Assembly: GCA_041398905.1 (NCBI GenBank)
Contig: JAWKTV010000008.1
Coordinates: forward strand, 62,001-126,000
From: JAWKTV01 sp041398905
GTDB taxonomy: Bacteria; Planctomycetota; Planctomycetia; Planctomycetales; Planctomycetaceae
Direction: 5' to 3'
Length of the DNA stretch: 64,000 nt
A program made the position numbers and the translations under genes. The number at the start of each line of letters is the position of its first letter. The stretch's first letter is position 1. Below the pieces are notes generated by a model that saw nothing but the letters and a program-made list of their open reading frames with translations, ran no database searches and was not told the origin of the DNA. Positions 9,342 to 20,472 of this stretch are shown here, piece after piece.

Positions 9342-9536
9342 GATGCGAAACCTTGGGCGAGTTCAAATAGGGCATTGAGACCGCGACATCATGGCGACGC
9401 GGGCGGCGACATGCCAGTGTCGCGAGCAGGGAACCATCGACGCCCTCTCGCGTCGATCCGAAGTCCTGTAACGATCAGGCACCCGACCGCGACGGACGAT
9501 GGTCCTCGAACGATTTCCCGGCCGGTCAGCAGCTCC

Positions 9537-10359
9537 TCAGTCCTGCCGGAACAGCTCTTTGAATCGCTGGATGGTCTGCTCCCGCCGCCGCTGGCGAATC
9601 GGGCCAGGGGAACGCCTCGGCCGAGAGATAACCGGAATAGCCGATGTCACGGAGGGCAGCGACGATCGGCTCGTACCGCATGTGGCCGCAGCCCGCGGGG
9701 CGGCGATTCGAGTCAACGAAGTGGACGTGACCAATGTACTGACCGCCGTCTCGCAGCCCCTCGGCGATCGAGACCTCCTCGATATTCATATGGAACAGGT
9801 CCGCCAGCAGCGTGACGTTGCTGGTCTCCAGCGATCGCAGCAGCGCCACCCCGCTGGCCATCGTATTGCAGAGGTTCGTCTCGTACCGGTTGAGCGGCTC
9901 ATAGATCAACGGGACGCCGCGCTCGGCCGCGTAACGGCCCAGCGTATTGAGACCTTCCTGCAAGTAGTTCATCGCCATCTCGCGGTCGACGCCGCCGCCG
10001 TGCCGCCCCTGCATCGAGCCGATGATCGCCGGCGCACCGAAGTTCGCACCGAGGTCGATGATCGACTGGATGAATTCGACCGCGCCTTGCCGTACTGTCT
10101 GAGATTCATCGGTGAGGCAGAGCTTGTGCTTCACCCAACCGGCTCCGGTACCAACCGCCGCCACGCGCAGTCCGGTGTCATCAAGTCGGGACTGCACGCT
10201 CGCGACGTCAACGGCGTCGGCTGAGGGCGCGAAAATCTCGATGGCGTCGTACCCCAGCGCCGCGGCGCGAGTGACGGCATCCGGCACAGGTTCCCACAAT
10301 ACGAACGGCCCTCCGCGGGCGTCTTCAACGAGGCTGACGGTGATGGCGGAGCGGACCAT
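9537..10359 (-). CDS. Sugar phosphate isomerase/epimerase (hydroxypyruvate isomerase-like TIM barrel), frame break near the end
   Basis: Start at MVRSAITVSLVEDA (ATG at 10359); the ORF is open further upstream but low-complexity. The AP endonuclease 2-like barrel is recognised from GYDAIEIFAPSADA, PAIIGSMQGRHGGG, VPLIYEPLNRYETN (metal-ligand Glu), LLADLFHMNIEE (Asp/His), GHVHFVDSNRR and GYLSAEAFPWP. The frame reading to 9526 ends in a nonsense tail. Shifting by one base near 9587, in a run of GCG repeats, gives EQTIQRFKELFRQD, the normal C-terminal helix ending at 9537. Such enzymes act on keto-sugars or hydroxypyruvate; the substrate is unknown. It diverges from the AroD-AroE-like gene. Confidence 0.82.
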
Positions 10360-10536
10360 GGTTTGGCGGGGTTCGAGGTGGGAATCGCTAACGCGGCGGC
10401 GTCGGTCGAAGAGGCCCGAAGAGCGGTAAGCCGGCTGGCGACTTGGACGGCGGTCACTTGGCGCATCATAATGTCTTTCGTCGCGGTCGGCAGGTGACCC
10501 GCCGCGTTCGCATCGTTGCTGCCCCGGGCTCCCGAC

Positions 10537-11985
10537 ATGATCTGCATCACAGTGACCCCCACCTCCCGCACGTTGGCGAAGGTCGACCTGCTCAACGCGG
10601 CGCGGCAGGGGGACATCATTGAATTGTGTCTCGACCATTTGTCCAAGGAGCCGGACATCCCCGACCTGCTCTCAGCCGTCAGCAAACCGGTCATCATCTC
10701 CTGCCGACGCCCGCAAGACGGAGGCCAGTGGAAGGGGACGGAGGATCAGCGACTGCTGCTGTTGCGGCAAGCGATCGTCGCCGGCCCCGCCTACGTGGAG
10801 CTCGACCTTGATATCGCGCCCCGCATCCCGCGATTCGGCTCCGTGCAACGGGTGATCTGCTTCACGCGGATGGATCGTCCCGAACACGACATCGACGCCA
10901 TCTTCGACGAAGCGGCGACGCATCATGCGGATGTCGTGAAATTCACCTGGCCCACCCCCACTCTCGACGCCGCCTGGCCACTGCTGGCGGCGGTCAGCCA
11001 GAAGCGGCGGCTGCCCATCGTCGGCATGGGACTGGGGCGGCCCGAACTCACCTTCTCGCTGCTGGGCCGCAAGTTCGGCTCGCCCTGGATCTACGCCGCG
11101 CTCGAACAGGGGATGCAGACGCATCCGGGACAGGCGACGGTCTTCGAACTGGATGAAGTCTACCACTGGCGGGAGATCGACAAGAAGACGTCGTTCGTGG
11201 CGATCGCCGGCTTCGGCGAGTCACAAACCGCGCTCACACGGGTCTTCAACGCCGCATTCAGCCAACTGGGCATGGGCGTGCGCTGTCTCCCGATTCAGCC
11301 CGGCGAGATCAAGTCGCTGAAGAAGATGCTCGAAGCCCTGAAGATCAAGGCGGTGCTGGTGAAAGGCGGACTCGGACGGGACGTGTTGCCGCTCGCCGAT
11401 CAGGTTGACGAACACGACAAGGAGGCGGGCTGCCTCGACCTGTTGCTGCGGAAAGACTCGGGCTGGAAGGGGTACAATACTCAGTGGCGGGCGGGCCTGA
11501 AGGCGCTCGAAGCCGCGGTGGCCGACGGCAGCGGAGCGGCCCGTCCGCTCGAGCGGTACAACGTGCTCGTACTTGGCAACGGCGGAGTCGCACGGTCCAT
11601 GGCCTACGCGATCGGCCAGCGAAAGGGACTCGTCAGCGTCTGCGGACCGAACGATGCCGAAGCGCGCGAGACCGCCTCGCAGATCGGCTGTCGTTTCGTC
11701 GCGATGCAGAATTTGTACGACACGCTGACCGACATCATCGTGATCGCCGACCCGCAGCTCGTCGCGGGACAGAAGCAGGGCTGCATCAATCCTTCACTGT
11801 TTCGCGGGAAGGAGATCGTCCTCGACATTTCCGACCCGCCCAGCGAAAGCACGCTCGCCGTCGAAGCTCGGGAGCGGGGCGCAAAAGTCATCCCGCCCCA
11901 GCGCATCTTTGAGGAGCAAGTCCGAGCGCAGTTCAAGGCCCTCACCGGCAGCGAACTGCCGGAAGAGGCCCTGCAGCAGGTTTGA
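10537..11985 (+). CDS. Fused type I 3-dehydroquinate dehydratase / shikimate dehydrogenase-like protein with degenerate active sites
   Basis: 482 residues from MICITVTPTSRTLA; an ATG 21 bases upstream is possible. Residues ~1-215 follow the AroD barrel: IELCLDHL, the Schiff-base Lys in ADVVKFTW, MGLGRPELTFSLLGRKFGSP and HPGQATV. Residues ~222-475 follow AroE: FNAAFSQLGMG, GYNTQW, and the nucleotide-binding VLVLGNGGVARSMA. By manual alignment the AroD His of the SYHDF motif is replaced (ICFTRM) and the Arg before FGS is Ser. In AroE the NVTxPxK motif is missing (LVKGGLGRDV), AVNT is CLDL and GxNTD is GYNTQ. It may be a divergent enzyme or a pseudoenzyme. The fold assignment is firm, shikimate activity is not. 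Confidence 0.78.
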   Translation: MICITVTPTSRTLAKVDLLNAARQGDIIELCLDHLSKEPDIPDLLSAVSKPVIISCRRPQDGGQWKGTEDQRLLLLRQAIVAGPAYVELDLDIAPRIPRFGSVQRVICFTRMDRPEHDIDAIFDEAATHHADVVKFTWPTPTLDAAWPLLAAVSQKRRLPIVGMGLGRPELTFSLLGRKFGSPWIYAALEQGMQTHPGQATVFELDEVYHWREIDKKTSFVAIAGFGESQTALTRVFNAAFSQLGMGVRCLPIQPGEIKSLKKMLEALKIKAVLVKGGLGRDVLPLADQVDEHDKEAGCLDLLLRKDSGWKGYNTQWRAGLKALEAAVADGSGAARPLERYNVLVLGNGGVARSMAYAIGQRKGLVSVCGPNDAEARETASQIGCRFVAMQNLYDTLTDIIVIADPQLVAGQKQGCINPSLFRGKEIVLDISDPPSESTLAVEARERGAKVIPPQRIFEEQVRAQFKALTGSELPEEALQQV

Positions 11986-12067
11986 GATCAGCGCGTCGCA
12001 GCCGCGCGGACATGATGACCCCGCGTACAACTCGATCCCTGCACCGCATCCTCGACCTTTGAGAGGG

Positions 12068-14215
12068 CTACGCCGCCTTGGACCGTTCTTCCGCTGGCTC
12101 CGACTCCACGTGCGCCCTGATGGACGTCACCTGCGGACTTGCGATCGTCCGCCGATTGCGACGCAGCGAGACGATCGTTCCGATAGCTCCAAACAGCAGG
12201 CCCAGCACGCCCCACAGAACCCCGTTGCGTGGCTGCTCCTCCGCGTTCGTCGGCCTCTGCTGCTCCCTCCGCTCTGCCACAGCCTTGTCCAACCTGGCAG
12301 TCAGGTCAGCAAGGTCCGGCTGCTCCGCGGCAGCCGGCGGACGCGGTGTCGCCCCCAGCGCGGGGCCGCCACTCGCCCGGGTGCGGGGCACGCTCGCCAT
12401 CGCCGGTGCCGTCATGGCCGTCTGCTCGATCGCAGGCCGTCGGCCACGTGGCGGATTCGCCGCTGGTGTTCCCGACTCCGCCGCCTCGGCGGTGCTTGCA
12501 CGACCCTGCTGTCCCGAGCAGGCTGCTCCTGAGTTCCTCCAGTCTGAGCGATCTGCGGGCCGCGTGTGAAGCGTGACGGATTCGCTGCGGCCGGCTGCGC
12601 AGGCCTCGGTTGCTGAGCCGCGACCTGCGGGGTGGTCGACGACCCGTCGCCGCTGAAATCCGCTGCCAGTTGAACCGCCGGGCTTGTCTGAGACACCGTC
12701 GGTGCCGCTCCACCCTGCGTGCGGGGCACGATCAGTGGACTACGTCCCGCTTCCCGCGGTGTCACAACTGGCAACTCAGCATCCGCGATGCTGCGATCGG
12801 AACTGATCGGCTCCCACCCGAGACCTCCCTGACCGGCGAAGACCGCGTCGGAGGCTCGGCGACTGCCCGCGTCCGCAGTTGCAGTCGCCGCAGCGGGCCG
12901 CCGACCGGGACTGATCTGAGCGAGCTGAGCACGTTGCCCCGGCTGCTGCAGGGACTCCCAGACCTTCTGTGCGACTTCCGCCGGATCTCGATCCCCTCCT
13001 GGAACGTCAATCCCGTCGCCTCCGCCACCTTGCGGCACGGACCGCGTTGAGATACGCCTCGTCGAGCATCCCTTGCGTGACCTGCCAGTCGGCGGCGGCC
13101 AGCAACGACTGCACGCGCGGTCGCACTCGTCCGCTCCCAGCGCCGCGCGATCGGCCGAGCCTCTCCCGCCGGCCGACCGGCTGGAAGACATCGACATGGT
13201 GGATGACGCGGAGTCGGACGACGCCAGCCCGCTCGCGGCGGCATTCGCCGCCGACGCGGTGATAGCCGGCTCCGGCTGAGTGCGACTCGGGTCAGCACCG
13301 GATGGAGACAAGTCTGCCAGCAGGTCGGCCGTCGGGAACGGGGCCGACTGTCCGCCGTTCGACAGCACCACGCCGCGGTCGGAGTACTGTCCAGCCATCT
13401 CGGGGCGCGGCCGTCCGGCCGGTCGCGCTGACGGGCGCGGAAGTGGTCGTGGCAAGATCAGCGGCGGTCCGCTCTTGCTGCTGACGAATCCTTCGCGCAA
13501 CTGTTCCAGCCGCGACAGCGGCCGTCCCGTCGCCGGTTGAGCGGACCGGGTGCCGGCACGCTGCGGTTGATTCATCGACGCCATGCTAACGTTCGGATCG
13601 CGGATCGCCTGGACGTGTCCGCGTTCCGCGATGCTGCGCTGGCTCGTCGAGGCCACGCCTTCTCGCGACGCTGGAGTAATCCGCGCAAGCCCTCGGGGAT
13701 GCCGCACCAGTGCGGGCGACTCCCTGACGCTGCGTCAGAGGCGAGCCTCCATTCGCGAGATCGGCCGTCGAGCCGAACGCGCCTGCGGTGGTCGCCTGAC
13801 CAACACGCGGGTCCGTTGCAGCCGTCTGAGCGCCGCCTGCTGACGAGCCGCGGAGTCAGCGAGGAACGGATCCGGTTCGCTCGCGGCGTCCCGCTGGAGC
13901 AGGGACTTCCGCCACTCGGCGAAGCCTTCACTGATGGCCGGTCGATCAGAACCGGAATCACGACGGAACCGGACCCAGGTCTCCCCCGAGTCCTGCGTGC
14001 CCGATGTTCTCGCAATCCCTTCCTCACCGGCGGATCGGCCGGAACTCGCGCCGTCGGCGAGTTGATTCGATCGCCCTTCAGGAGTGGCGGCGATCGCACC
14101 GGGGCGTGCGAGCGGAGTGCGGTCGCAGCCGGTCAGCGCAAGGCTGCCCGCACAGGCGACGCCAAGTCCAGCAGATCCAACGACCGCGCGACGCAGCCTG
14201 CCAGCGCAACAACAT
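12068..14215 (-). pseudogene. Pro/Ala/Gln-rich lipoprotein with C-terminal membrane segment, broken in several frames
   Basis: An ATG at 14215 preceded by GGGAGGGG gives MLLRWQAASR. After a one-base shift the text becomes RAVVGSAGLGVACAG-SLALTGC, a signal peptide with a good lipobox. The protein continues in one frame to about 13735, another to about 13210, a third (LLAAADWQVTQGMLDEAYLNA) near 13100, a fourth (AEVAQKVWESLQQPGQRAQ) to about 12415, and a fifth to the stop. The last part ends in NGVLWGVLGLLFGAIGTIVSL, one membrane helix, and a basic tail. Most of it is low-complexity and rich in Ser, Ala, Pro and Gln. I do not recognise a family. The breaks look like indel errors, but real decay cannot be excluded. 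Confidence 0.5.
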
Positions 14216-14707
14216 GGTTTCCCCTCCCCGAAAAAGGCGCGTCGCGCTCCAGCCGATGCCGCGCCAGTCGGCCACCTCGCTGGATGGCCTTCCCCCGAAC
14301 GCAAGCTTGAGGCCAGCCCCCCGGGACTATGCACTCGATGGAACTGTTTCCAGGTCCGTCGTTCATATCGACCGTGCGGGATGTACCGCTTGAATCGAAT
14401 CGAGTGATTGCTCCCCGAAGGCGGGCTTCGCGGGAAACACCGCAACTGCCGAATGCCACGATGACGCCCGGCATGACCGTGGTCCGAATGGTCAGTTCAT
14501 CGCGGTCCCGCCGAACCACCCGCAACACCTGCCGACACCCCGTCGCTCTGGCCGATAGGTGGACCGGATGCCTCTCGAAACCTGCTGGCGGAGCGGTTTC
14601 GACCACTTGCGCGGTCATCTACAATCGGAGCCGTCCCGCGATCGTCGCCGGACGGCCAACCGTTCATGGATCATTCAACGTTTGTCTACGCTGGAGCAGA
14701 AGCCGGT

Positions 14708-15634
14708 ATGAAGGTTGCAATCATTGGCGGCGGCGGGCTGGTCGGTTCGTGTGCCGCATCCGCGCTGCAGTTCGGCGGTATCGTCCGTGAGATCGCACTG
14801 GTCGATGTGAATCCCGATCTGGTCGAAGGGCAGGCCCTCGACCTGCTGCATGGTTCGGCCCTCACGTCGGATCAACTCATCCACGCGGCACCGGTCGCCA
14901 CATGTGCCAACGCCGACGTCATCTGCATCACCGCCGGCCTCCGCCGCAAGCCGGACGAGAGCCGACTCGATCTCATCAATCGCAACGTCGCGCTCTTCAA
15001 GGGCATCCTCAGCGACGTGAAAGCGGCCGGCGTGAAGTCGGATGCGATTGTGTTCGTCGTCAGCAATCCCGTTGATGTCCTGACCTACCTCGCGGTGCAG
15101 GAGCTGAGCCTGCCCCCGCAACAGGTGATTGGACTCGGAACGGTCCTCGACACGACCCGCTTGCGGAGCATGCTGGCCCAGCGGATCGAAGCTTCTCCCA
15201 GCCAGGTGCAGGTGACGATCTTCGGCGAGCACGGCGACAGCATGGTGCCAATCTGGTCGAACGCTCAGGTGGCCGGACTGCCGCTCGAAAAGTACCCCGG
15301 CGTCACCCCCGCGCTGATCGCCGAAGTCGAACAGAAGACCCGCGGTTCGGGAGCGGAAGTGATTAAGAAGAAGGGTGGCGCGGGCTTCGCCGTCGGTGTC
15401 TCGATCGCTGATGTGATTCACGAGATCGCACTCGACCGTCGGCGTCTGTTGCCGGTCTCGTCACTCCAGAACGGCGCCTACGGCCTGCACAACGTCTGTC
15501 TCAGCGTGCCGACGATGGTCGGCCGCGCTGGCGCGCTGCAGCACATCGAAGTCGACCTGTGGCCGAAAGAACATTCGGCCCTGCAGAAATCGGGACTCGT
15601 GCTGCAGGAGACGATCGGCAAGGTGCTGGGGTAA
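14708..15634 (+). CDS. mdh: Malate/lactate dehydrogenase family, malate type by its specificity residue
   Basis: 308 residues from MKVAIIGGGGLVGS, preceded by GGAG; the frame is open 42 bases further up. The Rossmann glycine motif, VDVNPDLVEGQALDLLHG, ADVICITAG, VVSNPVDVLTYLA, and the catalytic His in FGEHGDSMVP are all present. The specificity loop reads AGLRRKPDESR. By position the residue that is Gln in lactate dehydrogenases is Arg here, which favours malate/oxaloacetate. Overall the sequence looks closer to LDH-like malate dehydrogenases than to mitochondrial-type Mdh. It would link malate and oxaloacetate in the TCA cycle. It diverges from the broken lipoprotein upstream. Confidence 0.86.
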   Translation: MKVAIIGGGGLVGSCAASALQFGGIVREIALVDVNPDLVEGQALDLLHGSALTSDQLIHAAPVATCANADVICITAGLRRKPDESRLDLINRNVALFKGILSDVKAAGVKSDAIVFVVSNPVDVLTYLAVQELSLPPQQVIGLGTVLDTTRLRSMLAQRIEASPSQVQVTIFGEHGDSMVPIWSNAQVAGLPLEKYPGVTPALIAEVEQKTRGSGAEVIKKKGGAGFAVGVSIADVIHEIALDRRRLLPVSSLQNGAYGLHNVCLSVPTMVGRAGALQHIEVDLWPKEHSALQKSGLVLQETIGKVLG

Positions 15635-15751
15635 GCCGCAGCGTACGTTTGCGGGAGGTCATCCGAAGTCGGACGTGTTCGACGTCCTGCGGCTGGCTCC
15701 CGGTGACCGGTTACGGGAAGACCGGGCGCGTCTCTCCCGCCGTGCTGATGC

Positions 15752-16546
15752 TCAGTACGGCAGGAACCTGGGATCAACGACCAGCAGTTCCTCACCCCGC
15801 CATGCCAGCCCCGTCGGGCCTTTGAGCGGGTCGCCCGTCACCCACTTTGTCGGCTCCGACCCCGGAGCGATGCTCCAGACGCAGTTGGCATAGCCATCGG
15901 CGACGTACGCCATACTCCCATCGGCTTTCACGGCAAGCTGGTGCGGGAACTCGAACGGGCCATCGTCGACGATCGTCTCGGCCGCTCCGTCGGATGTGTA
16001 TCGCACGAGTTGCGGCGGGTTCGCCCGGACCGTCCAGACCCGATCCTCGGCATCGATCGCCAGGCCCCGGACTCCCGCCACGACCGCGAACTCCTCAGCT
16101 TCGCCGCCAGCGGGCGGGAACCGCCAGATGCGCTGCGTCTCCAGGTCCGACACATAGATGCGTCCGCCGCTGTCGACCGCCAGCCGGATTGGAATGCCGA
16201 TGTAGCTGGTATTGATCTTGACCGGTTCGCCGCCAGCCGCGACCCGGTAGAGACCGCGGGTCGCCGAGTCCCCCACGAGTACCGAGCCATCCGTGGCGAC
16301 AGCGACGCTCCAGACCGCATTGAGCGGCTCGCGAAACCGCTGGCTGCCCGCCGCGACGACCGTAGCTTCACCCTCATGAATCCGCAGTACCCCGGGGAGC
16401 TTGCGATCCGCAACGAGCACATCCCCTCCCTCCGCGACCGCGATGTCGAGCGGATAAACGAGGTCCGCCGACTCAACGCGGCGAACCTCCGGCCAGCCTC
16501 CGCAGACCAGCAGTCCGAAACAGGCGGCGATGGAATAACGAGTCAT
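15752..16546 (-). CDS. Secreted beta-propeller protein (NHL/SMP-30-like repeats)
   Basis: 264 residues from MTRYSIAACFGLLVCGG; an alternative ATG at 16564 overlaps the upstream gene's stop by a few bases. The N-terminus is a short signal peptide. The rest is a run of blade repeats of the type AVAEGGDVLVADR, AVATDGSVLVGDS, AVDSGGRIYVSD, AIDAEDRVWTVRAN, AVKADGSMAYVADG, typical of NHL or gluconolactonase-like propellers. No catalytic set is evident. The start lies 10 bases from the stop of the FG-GAP/TPR gene, so the two are very probably one transcript and may act together outside the cytoplasm. Confidence 0.75.
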   Translation of the reverse strand: MTRYSIAACFGLLVCGGWPEVRRVESADLVYPLDIAVAEGGDVLVADRKLPGVLRIHEGEATVVAAGSQRFREPLNAVWSVAVATDGSVLVGDSATRGLYRVAAGGEPVKINTSYIGIPIRLAVDSGGRIYVSDLETQRIWRFPPAGGEAEEFAVVAGVRGLAIDAEDRVWTVRANPPQLVRYTSDGAAETIVDDGPFEFPHQLAVKADGSMAYVADGYANCVWSIAPGSEPTKWVTGDPLKGPTGLAWRGEELLVVDPRFLPY

Positions 16547-16556
16547 CGACAAGCTT

Positions 16557-19500
16557 TCAGACATTGAAGAATCGGGGATCGTGCCGCGGGGAGACGGGCG
16601 GCGACCACCGCAGCCACTGCCGCGCCGGCTGCTCGCGGGTTTGCCACTCCCGCAGGTACTCACGATGCGGCTCATCGTCCGGGAACGACTCGCCCGGCTC
16701 GTAAGGATATTGAGTCATCCCGCGGAACGGGAGCGGCTCGGACGTTTGACCGTAGATCGTCTGCAAGTCGGCATCCTTGTCCCAGCCGACGCAATGCAGG
16801 AGGAAATCCCGTCGCCAGCCCTCCGGCAACTCTCGATCGGGAGCCGCGAAACTCAATTCGATCGTGTCCCCGCTCCCCATCACCACCTGCCGATCATCGG
16901 CCGTCGACAGCAGTTCCCGCACGTCACCATAACGGGTGAATGACCCCGCCATGCTCGGCCAGGCAGGAGCCGTTGAGACCTGCTGATAGTCATACGTCTC
17001 CGGCCCCAGTTGCGGATGCGGCACGCGGGCCGAGAAGCCTCGCCAACGATAGTCGGCCTGCCGGAGGGCCAGCGGAGTGACATCAACCGACTGCGACTCT
17101 TCGTCGACGACGAACGCGATGCGGTCCCAGTACAGCTCCATCGAAGTCGCCAGCCGGACGCGCGTATCGTCGCCGTCAAACAGCTCATTCAGCTCGATTG
17201 CGATCGTCTTCGTTTTACCCCCGGGGAATCCGGTGAATGGAATCGCCTCCACGAACTCGCCGCTCGCGTCCGGCACCAGCAGCGAGGGCGGGCGCGGCCC
17301 GGGCAGCGCGGGGTTCTCCGCCAGCCGCGACGTTGATCGAGGTATCGGTCGGGTAAACCCAGCCGGTCAGCAACATCGTCAGCCGCCGCGCGCGTTCGAG
17401 ACCGAGGTCGATCTCGATCCAACTGTCGGCGGTGTAACCCTGCCGCAGCTTCGACTCGAACGGCTGCGCGTAGACCTCGTCGGCATGCAGTACCTCCGCC
17501 GTCAGGTCGCGGCCCGCGTGATTTACCACGCGGCGCGGGGCATGCAGCGTGCGGGCGGTGTGGAGTTTGAACTCCGCGATCGACGGCGGGCCGACTTTCT
17601 CGTTCGAGAACACCTGCACGTCCGCCGGATGATCGACCGCCAGCAACTCGACCTGATCGAAGTAAGCCGCTTCCCAAAGTTCCTCGGTGATCGCCAGCCG
17701 ATAAACTCCATCGACCTCGCGGAGCTGGTCCCCCGTCACGAGAATGTACTCCCATGAACGGTCCGGGACGGTTCTTCCCGTGGCGTCCCGCAGCCCAATC
17801 GGTGCCGCCCACAGCAGGTCCGTGCAGAAGACGAATCGCTCGCCATCCCAGGTGTACAGATACGGGCAGGAACCCTTGAGCGTCTGGCGTTCGCAGACGT
17901 ACTGCTTCGCCGCGGGCTCGATGATGTTCTCCGGGATGCCATTCGTCCAGACGACCCGGAGAGCGTCCGCTTGGTCACGGTTCCCCAGACCGATCAGCGT
18001 CTGCTGCGCGCGAACAATCCGTGGCTGATAGTGCGGCCCGGCGAACACCTCCAGCAGGCTGCCGACGCCGTAGTGGTTCACCCGCCCGCTGCTCGACGAC
18101 TGCTCCCCTTTCACTTGTTGAGCCATCAGCCCGATCGCGAGCCAGCCATTCGCGTTGCCCCCGTCGTTTCGCCACAGTCGCAATTCGCCACCCGCGATCG
18201 CCAGGATGTCGGTATCCCCATCGCCATCGAAATCGGACGTTCGCACAACATTGATCGCACCGACCGTTGGCGTATCCGTGACCTCGTCCGTCACGAATGA
18301 CAGTCCCGCATCCGATGGTACACCGCGCGCGATGAGAACGGTCGCTCCGTTCGCCAGGAGCACATCGTCGAACCCGTCGTTGTCGTAGTCGAACGTCACC
18401 GGCGGCAAAGTCGCCCCTTGGACTTCGATCGACTGGCTGCCAGCGAATCGCACTTCGCCCGGCTGAATCGTCTGGCTGGTGATGACGGACAGGCCGCTCG
18501 CCGTGGTGACGAGCAGGTCCCATGAGCGATTCCGATCGACGTCCGTCACATCGATGCCGGTGATTGGCCCCGCCGCCTGCCGCGCCTCGGGAATCTCGCG
18601 CCAGCGGAAATGGCCATGCCGGAGGTTTTCGAGATAGCCGACCCTGCCATCTTGCAGTCCCAGCACCAGATCGAGATCGATGTCGCGATCAAGATCGACC
18701 GCCAACACCGCGGTCACATGCTGCGGCGGGTTCGCCAGCACGGTGACGTCTTCAAACAGGAATTCGCCTCGATTCGACCAAATCCGCAACTCGCCGCCAG
18801 CGATCGTCACGAGGTCCAGGTCGCCGTCACTGTTGATGTCGACGGCGTCAACCGCCTCGACGGGTTTCGCCGGCAGCCCAGTCCCCGCCGCGTCGATCAC
18901 ACTGAGACGCCGATTCCCCGTTGCCGCTTCAAGGTCGTTGCGCAGGCACAACACGCCAGCAGGTCCCGACAACACCAGATCAAGGTCGGCGGTGTGACAG
19001 ACTTCCGGCAGCCCCGCAGCCGCCGCATCTCCGGTGGGAGCCGGCAGCGGGTCGGCATCCTGATCCAGTTCCACCGCCAGCAGCCGTGAATAGCCGACCG
19101 GCACTGCCAACGACATCATCGACGAGAATCCCCCTGCGTCGGGCAGCCTTCGCCAGACATCGACGCGCCCCTCGCTGAGCACCGCCAGGTCCAGCCGACC
19201 GTCCAGATCGAAGTCGGCCGACTCGATCGACAGCAGACCCGTGACCGCCTCACCCATGGGCAGTCCGACCGCAGCCGCCGTCCAGCGCACTTCGATCGCC
19301 TCGTCGGTGGCGATGTCCATCGCGACGATTCGCGCCGGGTCGATTGTGACGAACTGCGTCATCACCAACTCGAGCGGATGCAGTTCGACCCGCGTCAGAT
19401 CACTGCGGGACACATCGCTGCTCTTCATGATGTTGCCGAACAGCGTGACGGAGGTCTTCGCCTTCCGCCAGTCCGCCTGCTCGGCGGCAGAGCGGGCTTC

Positions 19501-20271
19501 ATCGAGAAACTGCAGCGGGTTGTATCGCGACTGTTGCTCAATCCCCTTGGCGACCGCCGCGACGCTCTCACGACTCGCCTCGATCACTTCGATGATTCCG
19601 GGACTCTCTGCCTGCGCCTCGCTGCGGAGCCATTCCTGCAGTACGAACAGGTTCCCCGGCGCATGTCGATAAGCCAGTTCCAGCGCACGTCGCGACAACT
19701 TAACGCTGTCGGCGTCCGACTGCTGACTGGCGAGTTTGTACAACTCGAACCAGGCGGCGGCGTTCTCGGGATCGACATCGTTCGCCTTGGTGAGGCTCGC
19801 AATCGCTCCCGCGGTCTGGCCCGCCGCCTGCTGCACACGGGCCGTCAGCACCCAAGTCGAGAGTTCATCGGGAGCCACCCGTTGCAGTTGCTCGATCGCG
19901 GTCTCCGCACTCGCGAGCGCCCGGCGATGCGCCTCCGCGTCTCGCGCCGGATCCAGCCCCTGCAGTTGCAGAACTTCCGCGATGCACAGGTTGCAAAACC
20001 CCAACGGCTCGCCGGGCGCCAGTTCACACAGGCTCCGCAACGCGGTGGACGCGGCGGCGAAATCCTCGTTCTCCAGCGTGGCGATGCCCCGGTTACGATG
20101 CGCGAGCAAGTCCCGTAGAACATCCGTCGACACCGTCGCCTCCGGCGCCGGGGGGGCACTCGCGTCCTCGACCAGCGGCACCGGCTCAGGAGCGCGTATG
20201 TACCAGAAGTAGCCCGCCACTCCCGCCAGCAGCACGACGAATATCGAGATCAAGACTGTCGACTGACGCAT
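16557..20271 (-). CDS. Giant TPR plus FG-GAP/VCBS repeat (CRTAC1-like) exported protein, one frame break
   Basis: About 1,237 residues when two frames are joined: 20271 to about 17300, then the frame ending at 16557 (DPRFFNV). The N-terminus has one membrane helix (VLISIFVVLLAGVAGYFWYI). Residues ~60-210 are TPR-like (GIATLENEDFAAASTALRSL, DPENAAAWFELYKLA). Then follow at least five calcium-type FG-GAP motifs (DFDLDGRLDL, DINSDGDLDL, DLDRDIDLDL, DYDNDGFDDV, DFDGDGDTDI), an ASPIC/UnbV-like segment (GVGSLLEVFAGPHYQPR), and a ~400-residue C-terminal region with YLYTWDGERFVF. Proteins of this type are common in Planctomycetes and lie on the outer side of the membrane; their function is unknown. 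The break near 17300 falls in a G/C-rich run and looks technical. Confidence 0.82.
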
Positions 20272-20472
20272 GAATTGGTCGCGGTGCGAAGATGGGAAGT
20301 CGGGTGCGAGTCGGTGGCGTCGCCCCTGCGATGGGGCAACTCATCCTGCAGAGAGCACAGTGTGCCTGCCAACCTGCCCGACAGGATATGGCCCGACTCG
20401 CACCGAGTCATCACTGGCGTCGGCGACGCTCCACCCACGCCCGACCAACAATCCTCGCGCCGGGACGATCCG

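Noticed and set aside
12078..12569. Plus-strand ORFs over the broken lipoprotein
   Set aside because: The minus strand gives a signal peptide with lipobox and a C-terminal membrane helix; the plus reading is Arg/Ala-rich shadow.
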